The notes below the pieces were generated by a model. It searched no databases. It was not told the origin of the DNA and saw nothing but the letters and a program-made list of their open reading frames with translations. Below are positions 37,700-51,200 of a stretch of DNA of 64,000 nt, piece after piece; the stretch's first letter is position 1; each line of letters begins with the position of its first letter. The translations under genes and the position numbers were made by a program. The stretch comes from Haemonchus contortus (Eukaryota > Nematoda > Chromadorea > Rhabditida > Trichostrongylidae): positions 33,090,296 to 33,154,295 of the forward strand of contig LS997564.1 of NCBI GenBank assembly GCA_000469685.2. Reading direction: 5' to 3'.

Positions 37700-37874
37700 T
37701 GCGGCCATATCTGCACAGCCACCCAGGAAACAGAAGTCTCCACTTGATTCAGGGAATTCTTGCAAAGTGATAGCCTGAGAAATAGTGCTGCTCTTGCATG
37801 TGGCCCATTTCTTGATGATGTTCTGAATATTCTGTTTTATTACCCCTGACTTGGTACGTGTTGATACTTTATCT
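37700..37874 (-). CDS. possible 3' exon of the ENPP gene, or exon of a separate gene
   Basis: A clean exon with acceptor CATCTTTCAG and donor GTAAGTACC. It starts with one base of a split codon, so its phase fits the end of the ENPP exon at 39184. It reads VSTRTKSGVIKQNIQNIIKK, then WATCKSSTISQAITLQEFP, then GDFCFLGGCADMAA. It has four cysteines and no recognised domain. It could be a C-terminal extension of the ENPP protein; a low-complexity Ser/Pro-rich frame at 38130-38400 lies in between and may or may not be an exon. Confidence 0.45.
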
Positions 37875-39183
37875 CTGAAAGATGAACTAGGTGTTAGACC
37901 CTTTGCATACCAGACACGCGAAAGGACAGCATCTGTAGCATAACTCGGCCAGCGACATTAGTTCATAAAAAGTAGCCAGTGAGAAAAAGGAAGACCATTT
38001 TTTTGCCTCATCAACGATACCGTGACTGATTCGTGGTCAACCGACGATTGCGAACCGTCAGTTGACCAAGAATTTGTAACATCGCTCTCTCATAAGTTCA
38101 GCATCAAAGGTTCTGTATTCATTCCTTCGGAGCTTGCTGAGCCCAACCTCTCTAAGTTTGATCAGATTTCACCCTCGGGTTGCTCTCAACGTGCTTTTCC
38201 TCCGAACTACGTTGCTAGACGCAGTTTTCTTCCTGCTCTTTGGGTCCTTCGGTGGTCGAAGTCTTACGATTAGGCGAAGTCTTCTCAGGCGGAGCCTTCG
38301 ATGGTAGAGAGCCTCCCGTGGCAAATCCCGTGGAAACCACTCGTCTTCTCGGAAGGGCCGACGATTCCACCGATATTGCAGAGTACCAGCTACCGCGCTT
38401 TGTTATGATGTCATTGTGTTTTCAGTTTTAACACCCTAACATGCTTCTCTCCCACCTGCAATCCCACACATCTACGAGGGGTTCGTTATGAAGTCACGGA
38501 TATTTACGAGTATTCCACGCTGTCGTTTTGAACACAGCATTCCCTTTTGTAACTTTATTTTAGTGGCCTCTTCACGGTACCACACCCAAACGCACGCCCT
38601 GTGTGCTACCCTCATCCTGCGTTTGGGCTTGAGTGGAAGCTAATGCAAATATTGAATTGTAGAGATTCCAGTTACTCCCAAACATAGGGGCTTTCTTAAC
38701 AGAAAAAATGATAACAGACCTAACAGACTTCCACATCAACTACACTAACCTCCTCTTCCTTAGAACATGCACCACAATACTGCGGGAGCTGCTCGTAGTG
38801 CATACCCTGCAATGGGTTTCCTAAGGAGTAAGTAATTACTTTACAGAATCAAGTACAAGGTGCCTATGAACACCGGTTACAACAAAAAGAGGACTGTTTC
38901 CGAAACATGCGCTGACAGTCACCACGGGCTTGTGTCGCCAGACGACACCTCAGATAGGGAAATTGAAGGAGGCTTCGCTTCGGCATGAATCAGTATAGTG
39001 ATGTTCAGAATGATGATCAGAAATCAGGACCAAGAACTTCAAAAAAGAAAAAAAGAGAAAAACAGAGAAAGAGGGAAAATAAAAGGGACATTGAAAATAA
39101 AATTCATTCCCACGGCGATCTGTGAAGAGACACAAGCGAGGACCGAATCTCGCTACGGAATATTATTGGCGTTTACTACTCAC

Positions 39184-42100
39184 CTCATATCCTTGTAATT
39201 CGGGCGTGGCGTCGTGTAATTTCGTAGAGCCATATCCATGAAAACAGGGTCACCATCATTTTTCACCAAAGGAATGCCCAGTAGTTCTGAAATAGAGCAT
39301 GTGTAGTGGAGTTTGCTCTTTTCGGTTTTTGCGGTCCAATATTGGTATGTACATTCATTTATTTACATAAGATATTTCATGTTACAAAGGCATATTCGGA
39401 GGCGAAATAATATTGTTTCTGGGACGTTCCATGAAGAAAAATGTTTCGTAGGGGAACTATTCTTTTTACTGGATATAACTAACTAACTTGTAAATAGATT
39501 CATGTATTCCACATTCATGAAAGCAGGTTAGCACGTAATTTTCCATGAAACTTGGTCCCATAGCATACATAATTGTGTGTATAGACGATTCGATATAGTC
39601 TTGCCCGTGAGTGCCATGGTGATCCCAACGTACGGCGCCTGGGCCTCTGTTAAATATGTTCTAAGAATATCGGTATAAGTTTTCTGACATTACTGTCAAC
39701 CACTTTAGCAGTGAAAGATTCCTAACGGGATCAAGCCCAGGTTGCATTTATACTCCACTTCATTTGCCTGCACTGCGCGATACCTTCGGCTACTTTTTAA
39801 TTGTAGTATGATCAGAAAAGAAAGTACAACACCCACCTAGCAAATTTAAGAGCTCACGTGAAATAGTCCAAAAGGGTCATCTCATAGTAACCAGTTAGTT
39901 GAACGAATGGTTTTGTTCAAGACCATAACATAGAACGCTCAGCACGCGGAATTCTGATTTCCCCTTCAAAGTTCGAACAAGTGCTCTCGAAGGTGAAAAG
40001 GTTTGAATTTTATGCAGTAGTGAGGTTTCAAAAGAAAGAGTTAAGAGGTAGATTGAGAGCAAGGATGAGTTTGATAGACGAGCACAGAGAGCAATTGTAG
40101 TGCGCTAGAAGTTAGTGGTGTCATAAGTACAGTCATGTGATATGACCTCCAGATCTATGACTGATGTAATGATCGCTTTTTATTCCAATTCAGTTTGCAT
40201 GGCTTCGATGTTACTTCGAAGTAATTGTCATGCGAGTAATGTATTTTCTCATAACGTTGCTATCAAATGATATATTAGGTAGATGCAAAAGTCTCAAGAC
40301 ACTTTTATGCACCACATTTTACGATTTTTTTGAAAACTCTCACTCATCCAGTTACACCACCATCACGATGAGATTTATTTACAATGAAACCTATCCGTTC
40401 TATTTTTTCATTCATGAAGGGGAGGAATCTGAGTCAAAGAAGTTAGCCACAGAATTTATAAGGTCATCGAAAGTGGCGAACCTCCCGACCAGAGCCTGCT
40501 AGAGGGATCTGAAACGTTGAAGACCACAAGGAAGGAGCGGTATTCTAACCAGATTTCAGTAATCTGAACTGCGTGATCTTTTGCGACGTGACTTTGAACG
40601 TTATAATGCAGGAAGATGACAGAACCCTTCTGGGTCACTTCAATTGTATGAAGGGTTCCTGAGACTGGTGTAGATGATAGCCCATGACTGTCTGGCCCTG
40701 AGAGAACAAGGTTTTGTTGCCCTGCCTCTAGGTCTTGAAGGAGGTCCTGTGGTACAGCACCTCCTTCAAGACCTAGAAGCAGGGCAACAAAACCTTTTCG
40801 GGGTGCTGCCCTGGCTCGCGCGAGCGGATTTCTCCATCTAGAAAACAGCAACTCTTGCTATAGAGGACAAAAACCTGTCGTCATCAGATCTTGCATAGAG
40901 TTCCTTCTTCTTTCCATCGAGGGTGAGAAGGAGCGGCTGGCTGATTGAGGCTCGGGTGAAAGAGATCGTCGGTCAACAGGTGCAGGATGAATGAGTTAGA
41001 ACTTCTTCGTAACTGGGTTCGTGTAACTATGTCGAAGGTCGCTCTGATTTCATGCTAGAAGCTTCGCCAATTCCATGCTCGTAGCCTACAGTAAGAACCT
41101 CGATCTCTTCTCAACTTAGCGGAAAAGTCCGTCGTCCCCAATAGAACTGCTTGTTAAGGAAATTGTTATCGAATATAGTATCTTTATATTGTAGGCAAAA
41201 GAGTAACGACCAAACGGCCGCAGGGCTAGAAAGATCCTCTCCAAGTTGTGTGTTTATGTTGGAATCAGCGTCAAGCCTACGTTGATTTTTCAATGATCGC
41301 AAATTACTCTATAGGAGAAGCGCTAGAGAACTTAGTTGAATGTTAGTGGTGTAATTTTGAGTATCTGCGGAATGTAGGTTGGTCCGAAAGGGGCAAAGAA
41401 TACATCAAAAATTGTGTCTCAGTACTTTACGCGTCAACCTAATGTTTCCTCAAACTCAGCCGCTATGAAATCTTCACACAAGGGAGCAATACCATTTCTT
41501 AATATGAGCTCAATTAGGGTCAAACGGGTTGCCTACTTTCCCTTTCTCGTATAAAAAATTAAGGGAAATCAAAATTGTCTCACCTGTGAATACGTGCGCC
41601 TCGTACTCCAACAATTACCAAATCGCCGACTCGGGCTGTCCTTTTGGGATAGTGGAATCGAATAGGCATCGTTGGTTGGGAAAAAAATCCGAACATTTTT
41701 TCCAGTACGACATCCAAGCAACTTGACAGTCATCTTCCGTTACATTTGCTGGAAGGTGGTACATAAAACGCGAAGTGAAACGAACATGTAGCAAAATTTT
41801 CTAAAACTTACTTGATTTTTTCAAGAAGATTTGCGTTTGAGATCCATATGTAGCGTAGAACTCGTCAACATTCACGTAATCATTGAGCAGAACATGGCTC
41901 CGAACTCGGCTCATTCCTATATAGAAGTCTTCGATTTTATTGGACAAAAAGTACAATAAATAGAAAACTACAGTAAATTTATACGAAAAACTACGTTCTA
42001 AAAGGGGAGGAGTACTGTATGGATAAGACGATTGCCATGTGCAAAAATTTGAGGTGGTTGAGGAGGTGAACATTCAGGTGATCGCTGCTTCACTTCTTTT

Positions 42101-45100
42101 TTGAAAGTGCAAGCGTCAACGTACTATTCCTCCTCGGGAGAAGGGCAGTAGGATCGGTTTTGTGTAATTGATCCGCCGCGCGCGGCAGTCGCGGGCCATG
42201 CGCCTCGTTATTACAGTTCTAGCGTTCTTGATACCGCTCTATCGCTATGCGATTATTATTTTTGGTATAATTCCATGGTCACGCACTACATCACACGCAC
42301 GGTCAGGGGTTCGAATCCCGGATCGATGCCCGCCTAGGCCAACCAAGCCTTCCATCCCTCCGGGGTCGGTGAATTGGTACCAGACTCGTCTGGGAGGATA
42401 AAAGCACTGACTTGTACATCGGCTGGCCACCGCAAGTCATTGTATAGGCCACATACGCACTCATTACGCCACTACGATTCTGAATGGAAGTCGAGTGCGG
42501 GGGCGCATCCCTCAGACGGGATTGATTAACGCCAAAAACTTTATCCTTTTATCCTTTATAATTCCATGGTAAATTCCTTTGCTCCTGTATTTCTTACCTG
42601 CTGCTGCATTCTGTTAAACTCCTTCACACGCGGCGTCTCTCTCGCCGCGACGCGACAGTTTTGATCCTAGTGCACCACAACCTTCTTACTCACAAAGCGT
42701 CATTATAGGCCCGCGCAGCTAACTGGCTTCCCTTCGTCCTCTGTGAGCTACCACTTAGTTTTGATTGAATAGCGGTACCCTCACCCCTTCCAAACTACAT
42801 TTTCAGTTACCAATGTTATCGTTGTTTTCTTGGTGTTGTATGGCATGATACGATGCTCAGTAATTAACTGTTTTGGACTTTCGACACATTTGACTGCAGC
42901 CTTTACAAGGCCATCGAAAGACGGACGCTTTTGAGCCGTATTCAGTGCCCTTGTTTCGCCATATCTAAGCGTTCATCAACCTCATCTTCACCTGCGCTAT
43001 CTTTTGGAGAATAGTTTTCATCTGAAAGGAATCTCAGGAACAGTTTTGATCGCAGACTGTATCTTTGAACGAAAAACCCTATCCTGAGAGACTTCACTGG
43101 ATATGAATACAATCATGTTTCTGAAAGGCAAATAAAAGTAATTACCATGATCTGATACAATAACTAGATTGATGCAACCCAGGTAGCCTTTTTCCATTAG
43201 AGTCTCAAGAAAGTCTTTGAAGTGACTATCCACCGATTTTAGTGTTCGATTCATCTGAAAAATCCAAAAAAGCTCATTCCTGACCATGAAAGCTTTAATG
43301 AATTTCCGTTAGATAGATTTCATTTCGCCATATTTCCGCACTCCAAGTTAAGACTGTCTACCAAGCTCTGTCAGCTATCAAGGATCGGGGGCGATAGACA
43401 CGTCATGCGGTTTTATGATGAGGGTTTTGCTTGAGGAAGGTTCTGCCGGAGTGCTCACGATTACAATCATCGGGACGTCAAGCAATAACTATAGGCAGAC
43501 TTCAGCCCTATGGTAAGACTTTTGCATGAAAGCTGTAAAATATAGGAATAACCAGTCGGGCCGCCCGGCTAACGCCAGGCTTCCCTCCTTCTTAAGGGGT
43601 CGCCCGGCTTCGCCGGGCGCTTTTCCCTCTTGTAAGAAATTTGCTATGCGTAAATAACACTTCGAATTCTCCTTTTTCTCTGAAAGCTCTACACCCTCAG
43701 TATTAGCTCTGAATTGGAAGCGATTTTTCTGTATTACAATTAATTATATAGCAATTAGAAGTTTCGATTCATTGCTCTTAATCTCGAAATTGGTGTCGGA
43801 TTGATGGCTTAACTGATTGACAACCAATTTCTTGAATGGTACCCAGAAATGGATAACCACGGCCTATCACAGATGTCGTTATCAAAGGAACATTTTCTCC
43901 ACGGATTTTTCATTAATTGGGAATCCCAAATCCTAAGCGGTCAGATGAGTTTAGTCACAAATGATATGCCACAAAACAAAAAGGAATCGTGGTACTTCAT
44001 TGTGTCAGAAAGCTGTAAGCTACTTGTAACTGCGTAACGGTCGTAGTTTAAATAGCAAGAAATGAACAAATTCTCATTTCCGTAATGGAGAAATGTCATT
44101 GATCAGTCGCTATTATAGCATTTACAGCATTGAAGAGGCAGTGTTTGATCATAAATACCCTTTTGCTATTTAAGCCACTTATCAGTCCCTTATCAGTGGT
44201 TATCCAGCTCCTGTCACAGAGTACCTACGACCACGTCACATCCTACATTGCCGTCATTGAAAAGGTTGCACTGTTGACACGAAGGGGCTTGCTCGCTTTT
44301 TAATTATCTGTCCTTATTACTGATTAACTTCGGTCCCTTCACCTCCTGCACTATCTACTGGAATGCTCAGTTGTTAGTATTAAAGACGTTGTAGATTTAC
44401 TTGCTCTCTCCTCCTATCAGCTTCTATCAGTCTCTAACAGTTTTTTCGAAGTGCCAAAGCTCTGCCGTCAACAGGAAGTAAGTAACGGTTCCTGTGGCTC
44501 TCGCCTTTCTAGGCTCTTGATCAACTCCTTTCAATTGTTATCTTATCACCTACCGTCAATGTTCCTATCCTGCTTCCTGTACTCCTACCAAGTTTCAATG
44601 CAATAGGACCACGAAAACAGGAGTTTATGGACTTGCGACCTAAAATTTCATCGCGCACGCCCCGCCCCCTGTAGGCGGAGTTCGATCTCGCTGCCTGCCA
44701 TAAGTGTTCCATGCTGCCCTCTGTACTTCTACCAATTTTGAACGCTTTGGGTCCACTGGAACAGGACTTACAAATTTGCGACCTGGAATTTCTACCGCGC
44801 ACGCCCCGCCCCCTGTGAGCGGAGTCCAGTCCTATCACCTGCCGTAAGTGTTTCCCATGCTCCCCCCTGTACTCCTGCCAAATCTGACCTTTCTAGGTCC
44901 ACGGGGACATGAGTTATGAATTTGCGACCCAAAGTTTCTAACGCGCACGCCCCGCCCCTTGTAAGGCGGAGTTTAGTCCTCTCACCTGCCATATGTGTTC
45001 ACATGCTGTTCCCTGTACTCCTGCCGAATTTGAACGCTCTAGGTCCACGCGGACATGAGTTATGAATTTGCGGCCCAAGTTTCTAACGCGCACGCCGCGC

Positions 45101-45230
45101 TCCCTGTGCACGGACTCCGGTCCTGCCACTTACCGTAGGTGTTCCCATCCCGCCCCATGTACTCCTACCGAATTTGAGCTTTCTAGTTCCATTGGAACAG
45201 GAGTTATGAATTTCCGGTCAAACACACACA

Positions 45231-45265
<35 letters not shown>

Positions 45266-48200
45266 AAACACACAAACACACCGACACACCAACAGACACA
45301 CTTAGCGAATTATATAAAGTAGGATATGCTTCATGTTTGTGATAATTATTATCTTGTGAAGCACGAGGTTTTTAGGTGGAACAACTTATTCGGTCAAACG
45401 GCCTAACGTTTCGACGCAATCGTCGTCTTCAGAGGCCTAAACGCAATTCGAGGTGATTTACACCACCCAATAAGCGTCTTGACCCCTGTTGCAAACTGAA
45501 AATTTACTCGAAACCCGTGTTTTGCAAGTGACTCACCAAGGTTCCACCGCTCACGCGGAGAAAGCCCGCTGTCGCCATAGGCGACTGTCACTAGCGAATG
45601 AGACTTTGTCTCCCTTATATTTGTGATAAGGAAGATCTCGTTATAGTGCTACTGAGTCACAACTCGCAGTGCGGTATATATGGCAAAAGATCATTAGTTA
45701 TAGACGGACACTCGTCTCTACCGTTCATCTTTGGATTTCTTTGGAAAATCCAGAACGCCTCTAATGCTTTTCTTGCTGAAATTTACGTTTCCTGCTCTAA
45801 TATCGTGCGCTTAATTTCAAAGTTGTTGTTGTTGTGCTTCTCACTTTTATGTCCACCAAGCGGCGTCCATCAAACTGCCGCGCCTCATACCTGCTAGGTG
45901 TTCATCAGTTCGTATTGCCAGTTGTCTACCCGTTTTTCCGATGTATGCCGACCCACACGCCCAGCATTCTATCTGGCAAATTACGCCTATCAGTGCGCAA
46001 CCACCTGTTTTCCCGCACGGACATGTGGTACAATCATTGGTTATGCACCGCTTATCGTAGAGGCGGTTTCGAACTAACAACTGCTGTTATTGTTGTTATT
46101 GTTGTTGTTGTTGTTATTAGGTATTTTTACTAATTGGACAACATCTTAGAGTCCAGCTCTGAAAATGCTCCGCTGTATTTCGGTGCTGACTTTATCAGAG
46201 ATAAAAGGAAGACACAATGGTAATTTATTATAGTGTGTAGTATTTTTCGTACTGATATGACATTTTCCACGAGCTTGTGACACCGTATAACCGCGCACAG
46301 CCCACAGCACAGTCTCACAAGCTAAACGTCGCGATTCGTGACGTTCAGCTTCGCCCGTGCAGACACTTATTGCTGTTCTCAACAATTATGCTAACGACTG
46401 CACGTTTGACGGCTTGAGGATGAGCTGATGTAGCGTGAAGTAAGATATTAAGTAAGCTGCTCCACCTAAAAACCTCGTGTGGCACGAGATAATAATTATC
46501 ACAAACAACAGCTATGCCGAGGTTAAAGCAAGAGAGAAGTTGGAGAATATGTTTCATGCTTTCGAGCAAAGGATTCCACTGGACTACACTGGCTCGCGAC
46601 AGGAACAAGGGGAGATTTCACTGGCACCCGCTCAAACGAATTCACGGCAATGGCACGACAATTAATGTTCAAAACTTACCTTCGCTTCAAGGTTTCTGTG
46701 ACCAGTATGGTCTGGCTCATCCGAATACACCAGCATAAGACCTGGTCGACTTTCGTCATCCATTTGAAGCCATTTCATTATCTATTATGAGGTGCATAAT
46801 TACATTCAGTGAGAACTACACCGTGATTTTTATTAGCTAGGCACCTGAGAAAAAACCTTCTTACCGCATCAAATCGTTCCTGGAGAGGTTGACCGCTTTT
46901 GTAATTCGTCCTATAATCTGCTTGTATATAGCCTGGAAATTATGCGCCATACAAATAACTGCGTTTATGAGTTCACCAATTGTAAGTGAACCGGGAAAGT
47001 TTTCACTCGAGAGGTAATCCAAGGCAGTACCGCTAGGGAGCAACTAAACCTCTTACAAATGCTTTCGAAACTTTTCAAGTTGGAAAGAAAAATTGAAAAA
47101 AACCCACGTGTGCTGTTATGTTGTGATCCAACCCATGCAAATGTCGCGGTTTTACGATTGGTAACTTTTTTGTAAACCGACCAAATCTGAAATACCTTTT
47201 TTTTTAAATAAGGCACTTGATGATATCAAGCACAGTAGTGTTACGAAGCGCTTTTCTCTCGGGGTGAAGGGGGTCTAAAAACGACAAACAAGACAATCTA
47301 TCTCGAGATAATGGAAATTTCCAGATTTGACGTACAGTAACGCTCAAAAGCCTTCGGTGAAATGGTTCTTCAGCCGTACTTTTCAGTCGTAACTCCTTTC
47401 CTACTGGATCTAATCAAGCGAAATTTCTATATTCGGAGCGTGGATGTATTGTGAATATTCACCACTATTAAGCTGCAACCTGACCATGTTCCAGATATCC
47501 CAAAGGGCTTTAACTCAAAATCGACTGAAAGTACAGATGATGGTCCATCTGAAATCTCTTTCCTTTTTATCATGTCTAAAGTGTACGAGCGGTAACGCCG
47601 AGGAAAACGCACATAAGATGCGAATAAGTGCGGACGTCAACAACCTTAGTTTTAGCAAAATCTGCTACCGCAACAAACACCTCGCTCTATCTATGGATAT
47701 TGAAGCTTCGCAGTGAAATAGTGTTGGGTGCTCTAGTTAAACATATCCAAATTTTGCGCGATTTGGTCCACTAACAAAAAAGTTATGAACGAAAAAGCGT
47801 CAAAGCATTTCACCGAGGACTTTTGAGCGCTACTGTAGATGGGTAAACAGTCAACAAATAATCTCTAATTGTTCCGCAGCTAAAAATATTGTGCGGAATG
47901 AATATAAACAACCTTCATCATTGCCTGGCTGCGGATTTCAAAGGCACATTTTAGTTTTTCGAAGTTATTCCTGATAGAGTATTCTACCAGATGCAGGAAC
48001 TATACCGAGTACTACATTTCAGTAACTCAGTGAAGAAAGAGCAACCTAAGCTGAATTCATGAGTAGAGAACCCTTCGATGTCCAGGAATGGAATCTCGTT
48101 ACATAAATTATTTGTTGTCTGTATGAATGAACGAAATTGAAAGGAAACTCCTACTCACCGGTTCTTTCGTATAAAATTCGTCCCTTGAATGTGTACCCAA

Positions 48201-51200
48201 CCAAACTGGCTTTTCATAAACTGCAGGGTCATAAATCATATTGGAAACTGAAAGTGAATAACTTCGATGGGTTTTTTTACCAGTATGATTCGAAAGTTTG
48301 TCCAAGATAAATACCAGGCACCGGAAATGAAAATTTTATCTAGGATTAACACAGCAGTAACCGTTGCTAACCCACCTAGGTCATGATGTCCAGGATACAG
48401 ACCTGTCACCGTTGTATAGTGATTCGGAAACGTCGATGAAGGAAAACTTGCGAAAACTCTCTAAAAAGGGGAAAAGATAGGAATAAATAAAATTCGCACT
48501 GACCACTTGTAAACAAACAGACAGTTTAGGACGTAATCTATCAATGGCTAGAGTTCAAAAGAGATTGGAGTAGTCCCAATAAGCTTGCCCTGACACCGTA
48601 AGCCTATGTCGCAACCAGCAGTTGCTGTACTATCCAGGATAGATTATTACCGGTCGGGTCTCCCGGTTTACGCCGGACCTCATTCCCTACTTCTACAAAG
48701 TAGATAGAAAATGCTCAGATCAAAAAACTGTATGTTCTCGGCTAGGAACATTCCTGATCTCAATTATAGGCTCACCTTCTTATCTGCCCTATAGCGTGCA
48801 AAATCGGGAAAAGGGAAGGTTTCTTAACCGGACCATCTCCCCGATTTTTGTGTAGACAAACATAGCATGATGCCAATGCAGGCACCAAATCACCGCTTTG
48901 AAGTCGTGGGCTTTCAGAGCATTACGGTCAATTAATTGACAACACCCGATTCGCACCATCACATTCTTCTAGCAAGCCAAGGAAAAAACGCGGGTGTAGC
49001 GGCTCGGAATATCAGCAATCTATTCGATGCTAGCACTGCTCACCGATCGACGGTCAACAATGGGTCAAATCGCTTCACTGCAGGAGATACCAGCCTTTGG
49101 GGTAACGCAAGCATCGTCCCCTAATTTTATGGATGTTGAAGGAATTCATCCACTATGAGTTGCTAAACGCAGACTGGATAGGCACAGCTATCGCTTGCCC
49201 CTATGATCCCCTTAATTTGGCCAACGGGCTTAGAGAAGGGCGATCAAACCGTAAATCAGACCCCTACAGAGGGACAACTCACGTCGAAAATTCGCTTTAG
49301 ACCTACGTCAAAAATTCACCGATCCCGTTTCGTTCCAGATTACTCATCAGTCCTATTCCCGGAGTGTTCCCCCTTTTACCTGCAATGTGCTCTCCCTTTT
49401 TGAGCATCTCGTTGTGGAAAAGAAATTCGCAATTTAATGTGATCCAAAAACGGTAGTCAATTACTTCTTTGAGTCACAGCTCCCTCACTCCTGATGACAT
49501 GGCATCAGTGATTGGCTCAAAGGATATACAGTAGCGCTCAAAAGTCTTCGGTGAAATGCTTTGACGCTCTTTCGTGCATAACTTTTTTCTTAGTGGACCA
49601 AATCGCGCAAAATTCGGTTGTGTTCAACTAGAGCATATTTCACCCTACCCAACACTATTTCACTGCGAAACTTCAATATCCATAGATAGAGCGAGGTGTT
49701 TGTTGCGGTAGCAGATTTTGCTAAAACTAAAGTTGTTGACGTCCGCACTTATTCGCATCTTATGTGCGTTTTCCTCATCTATTGTGTTCGGCGTTACCGC
49801 TCGTACACTTTAGACATGACAAAAGGAAAGAGATTCTAGAAAGACCATCATCTGTATTTTCAACCGATTTTGAGTTCATACTCTTTGGAATATCTGGAAT
49901 ATGATCAGATTGCAGGTTAATAGTGGTAAATATTCACAGTGCACCCACGCTCCACATATGGAAATTTCGCATGATTAGATCCAGTTGGGAAGGAGTTACG
50001 ACTAAAAGGTACGCCTGGAGAACCATAACACCGAAGAATTTGAGCGCTACTGTAAGAACTACTGTAAGAAGGTTGTTGAACTCTTCAGTAAATATTTTTC
50101 CGAAAATTGATTGATATGAAAAAATTTGGAAATGATTTAAAAAAGTTCTCCATTTTGTCGCAGGACTTATGTGCCAACCTATTACTATAAGAAGGAAATG
50201 TAGGATAGTACAGGGGTTTCCATATCATTACCTCATCATAATCATAAAGTTTGAGGACGGATAGACCGACAAATACACAAATCTGCAAACCTGCAAATCT
50301 ACAAACCGACACACCGACACACCAAGTTACTGCTAAACCAAGTTACAAACCTAGAGACAGATATATGATAGAGTGAAAAGGACGATCAGGTTCATTTGAT
50401 TTAAGCGAAGACCGAATGATGCTTATCTTATTCAGAAAGTTTGAAAAGTGGTCCATGTTCCCCACTTCAACTGTTAGAGCGCACATATGAGAAAGCTCTC
50501 AAAAGGGAATGAGAAACCACTATCTGGTCAGCTATCCAGGAGTTACGATCATAGGTGACTCGAAACCGGTGTGGACCATTTTGGCCTGTTTCGGGATACT
50601 TAAAGGCAGTGTTAACAAAAAAATTGTTCCGGACATTCGCACATAGTTTGAATTCGACGCCCCCTCTGATACCATTTGTGCAGGAGTGAGGTCGGAAAAC
50701 GGCTGGATAGGGCCCAATCAGGGGCCGGACAGATATCCATGGTCGCCCTCCGCCCCTTCATCGGTGTCACGTTAGACGAGTGTCGAGACGGCCACAATGT
50801 CATGTAATCGCGTCAGGACCCACCTTGAATTGCATATTGGCAAATTGCCAGAGACGCAATGTGTTGCCTGCTATTGCATTGCGTCTCTGGCAAATTGCCA
50901 ATTTGCCGTCACTGGCAACTTGCCAACTTGCCTGAACACTCTCTAACCGACGTTCTTGCAATGTGAAACTCGTCCAACCCCTTTCCAACTCTTTTTTTGA
51001 CCCTTTGTAATTCTTTCTGTCCATCGTTTTTCGCGCTTTTTTCGTTGTTATCGCTTTATTCTAGAGTAGTTCTGTCAATTCCCGTCAAAAAAAGGTACCC
51101 TAACTTTTTTCTTAACACTGCCTTTAAGCTGTTTCATCTCAAAAATGCGGTTGGGGGGAAGAAGGGGAGCGTTAGAGCGTGACAACACAGCGTTAGAGCG

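Noticed and set aside
38130..38431. Ser/Pro/Thr-rich minus-strand frame as an ENPP exon
   Set aside because: Open and plausible in composition, but the donor is not convincing and the direct join 39184 to 37874 already agrees in phase without it.
44521..45322. Several open frames with repeated RGRGVR-type peptides
   Set aside because: They are by-products of the 145-bp tandem repeat of the Helitron-like element; the same peptides appear in the other copies.
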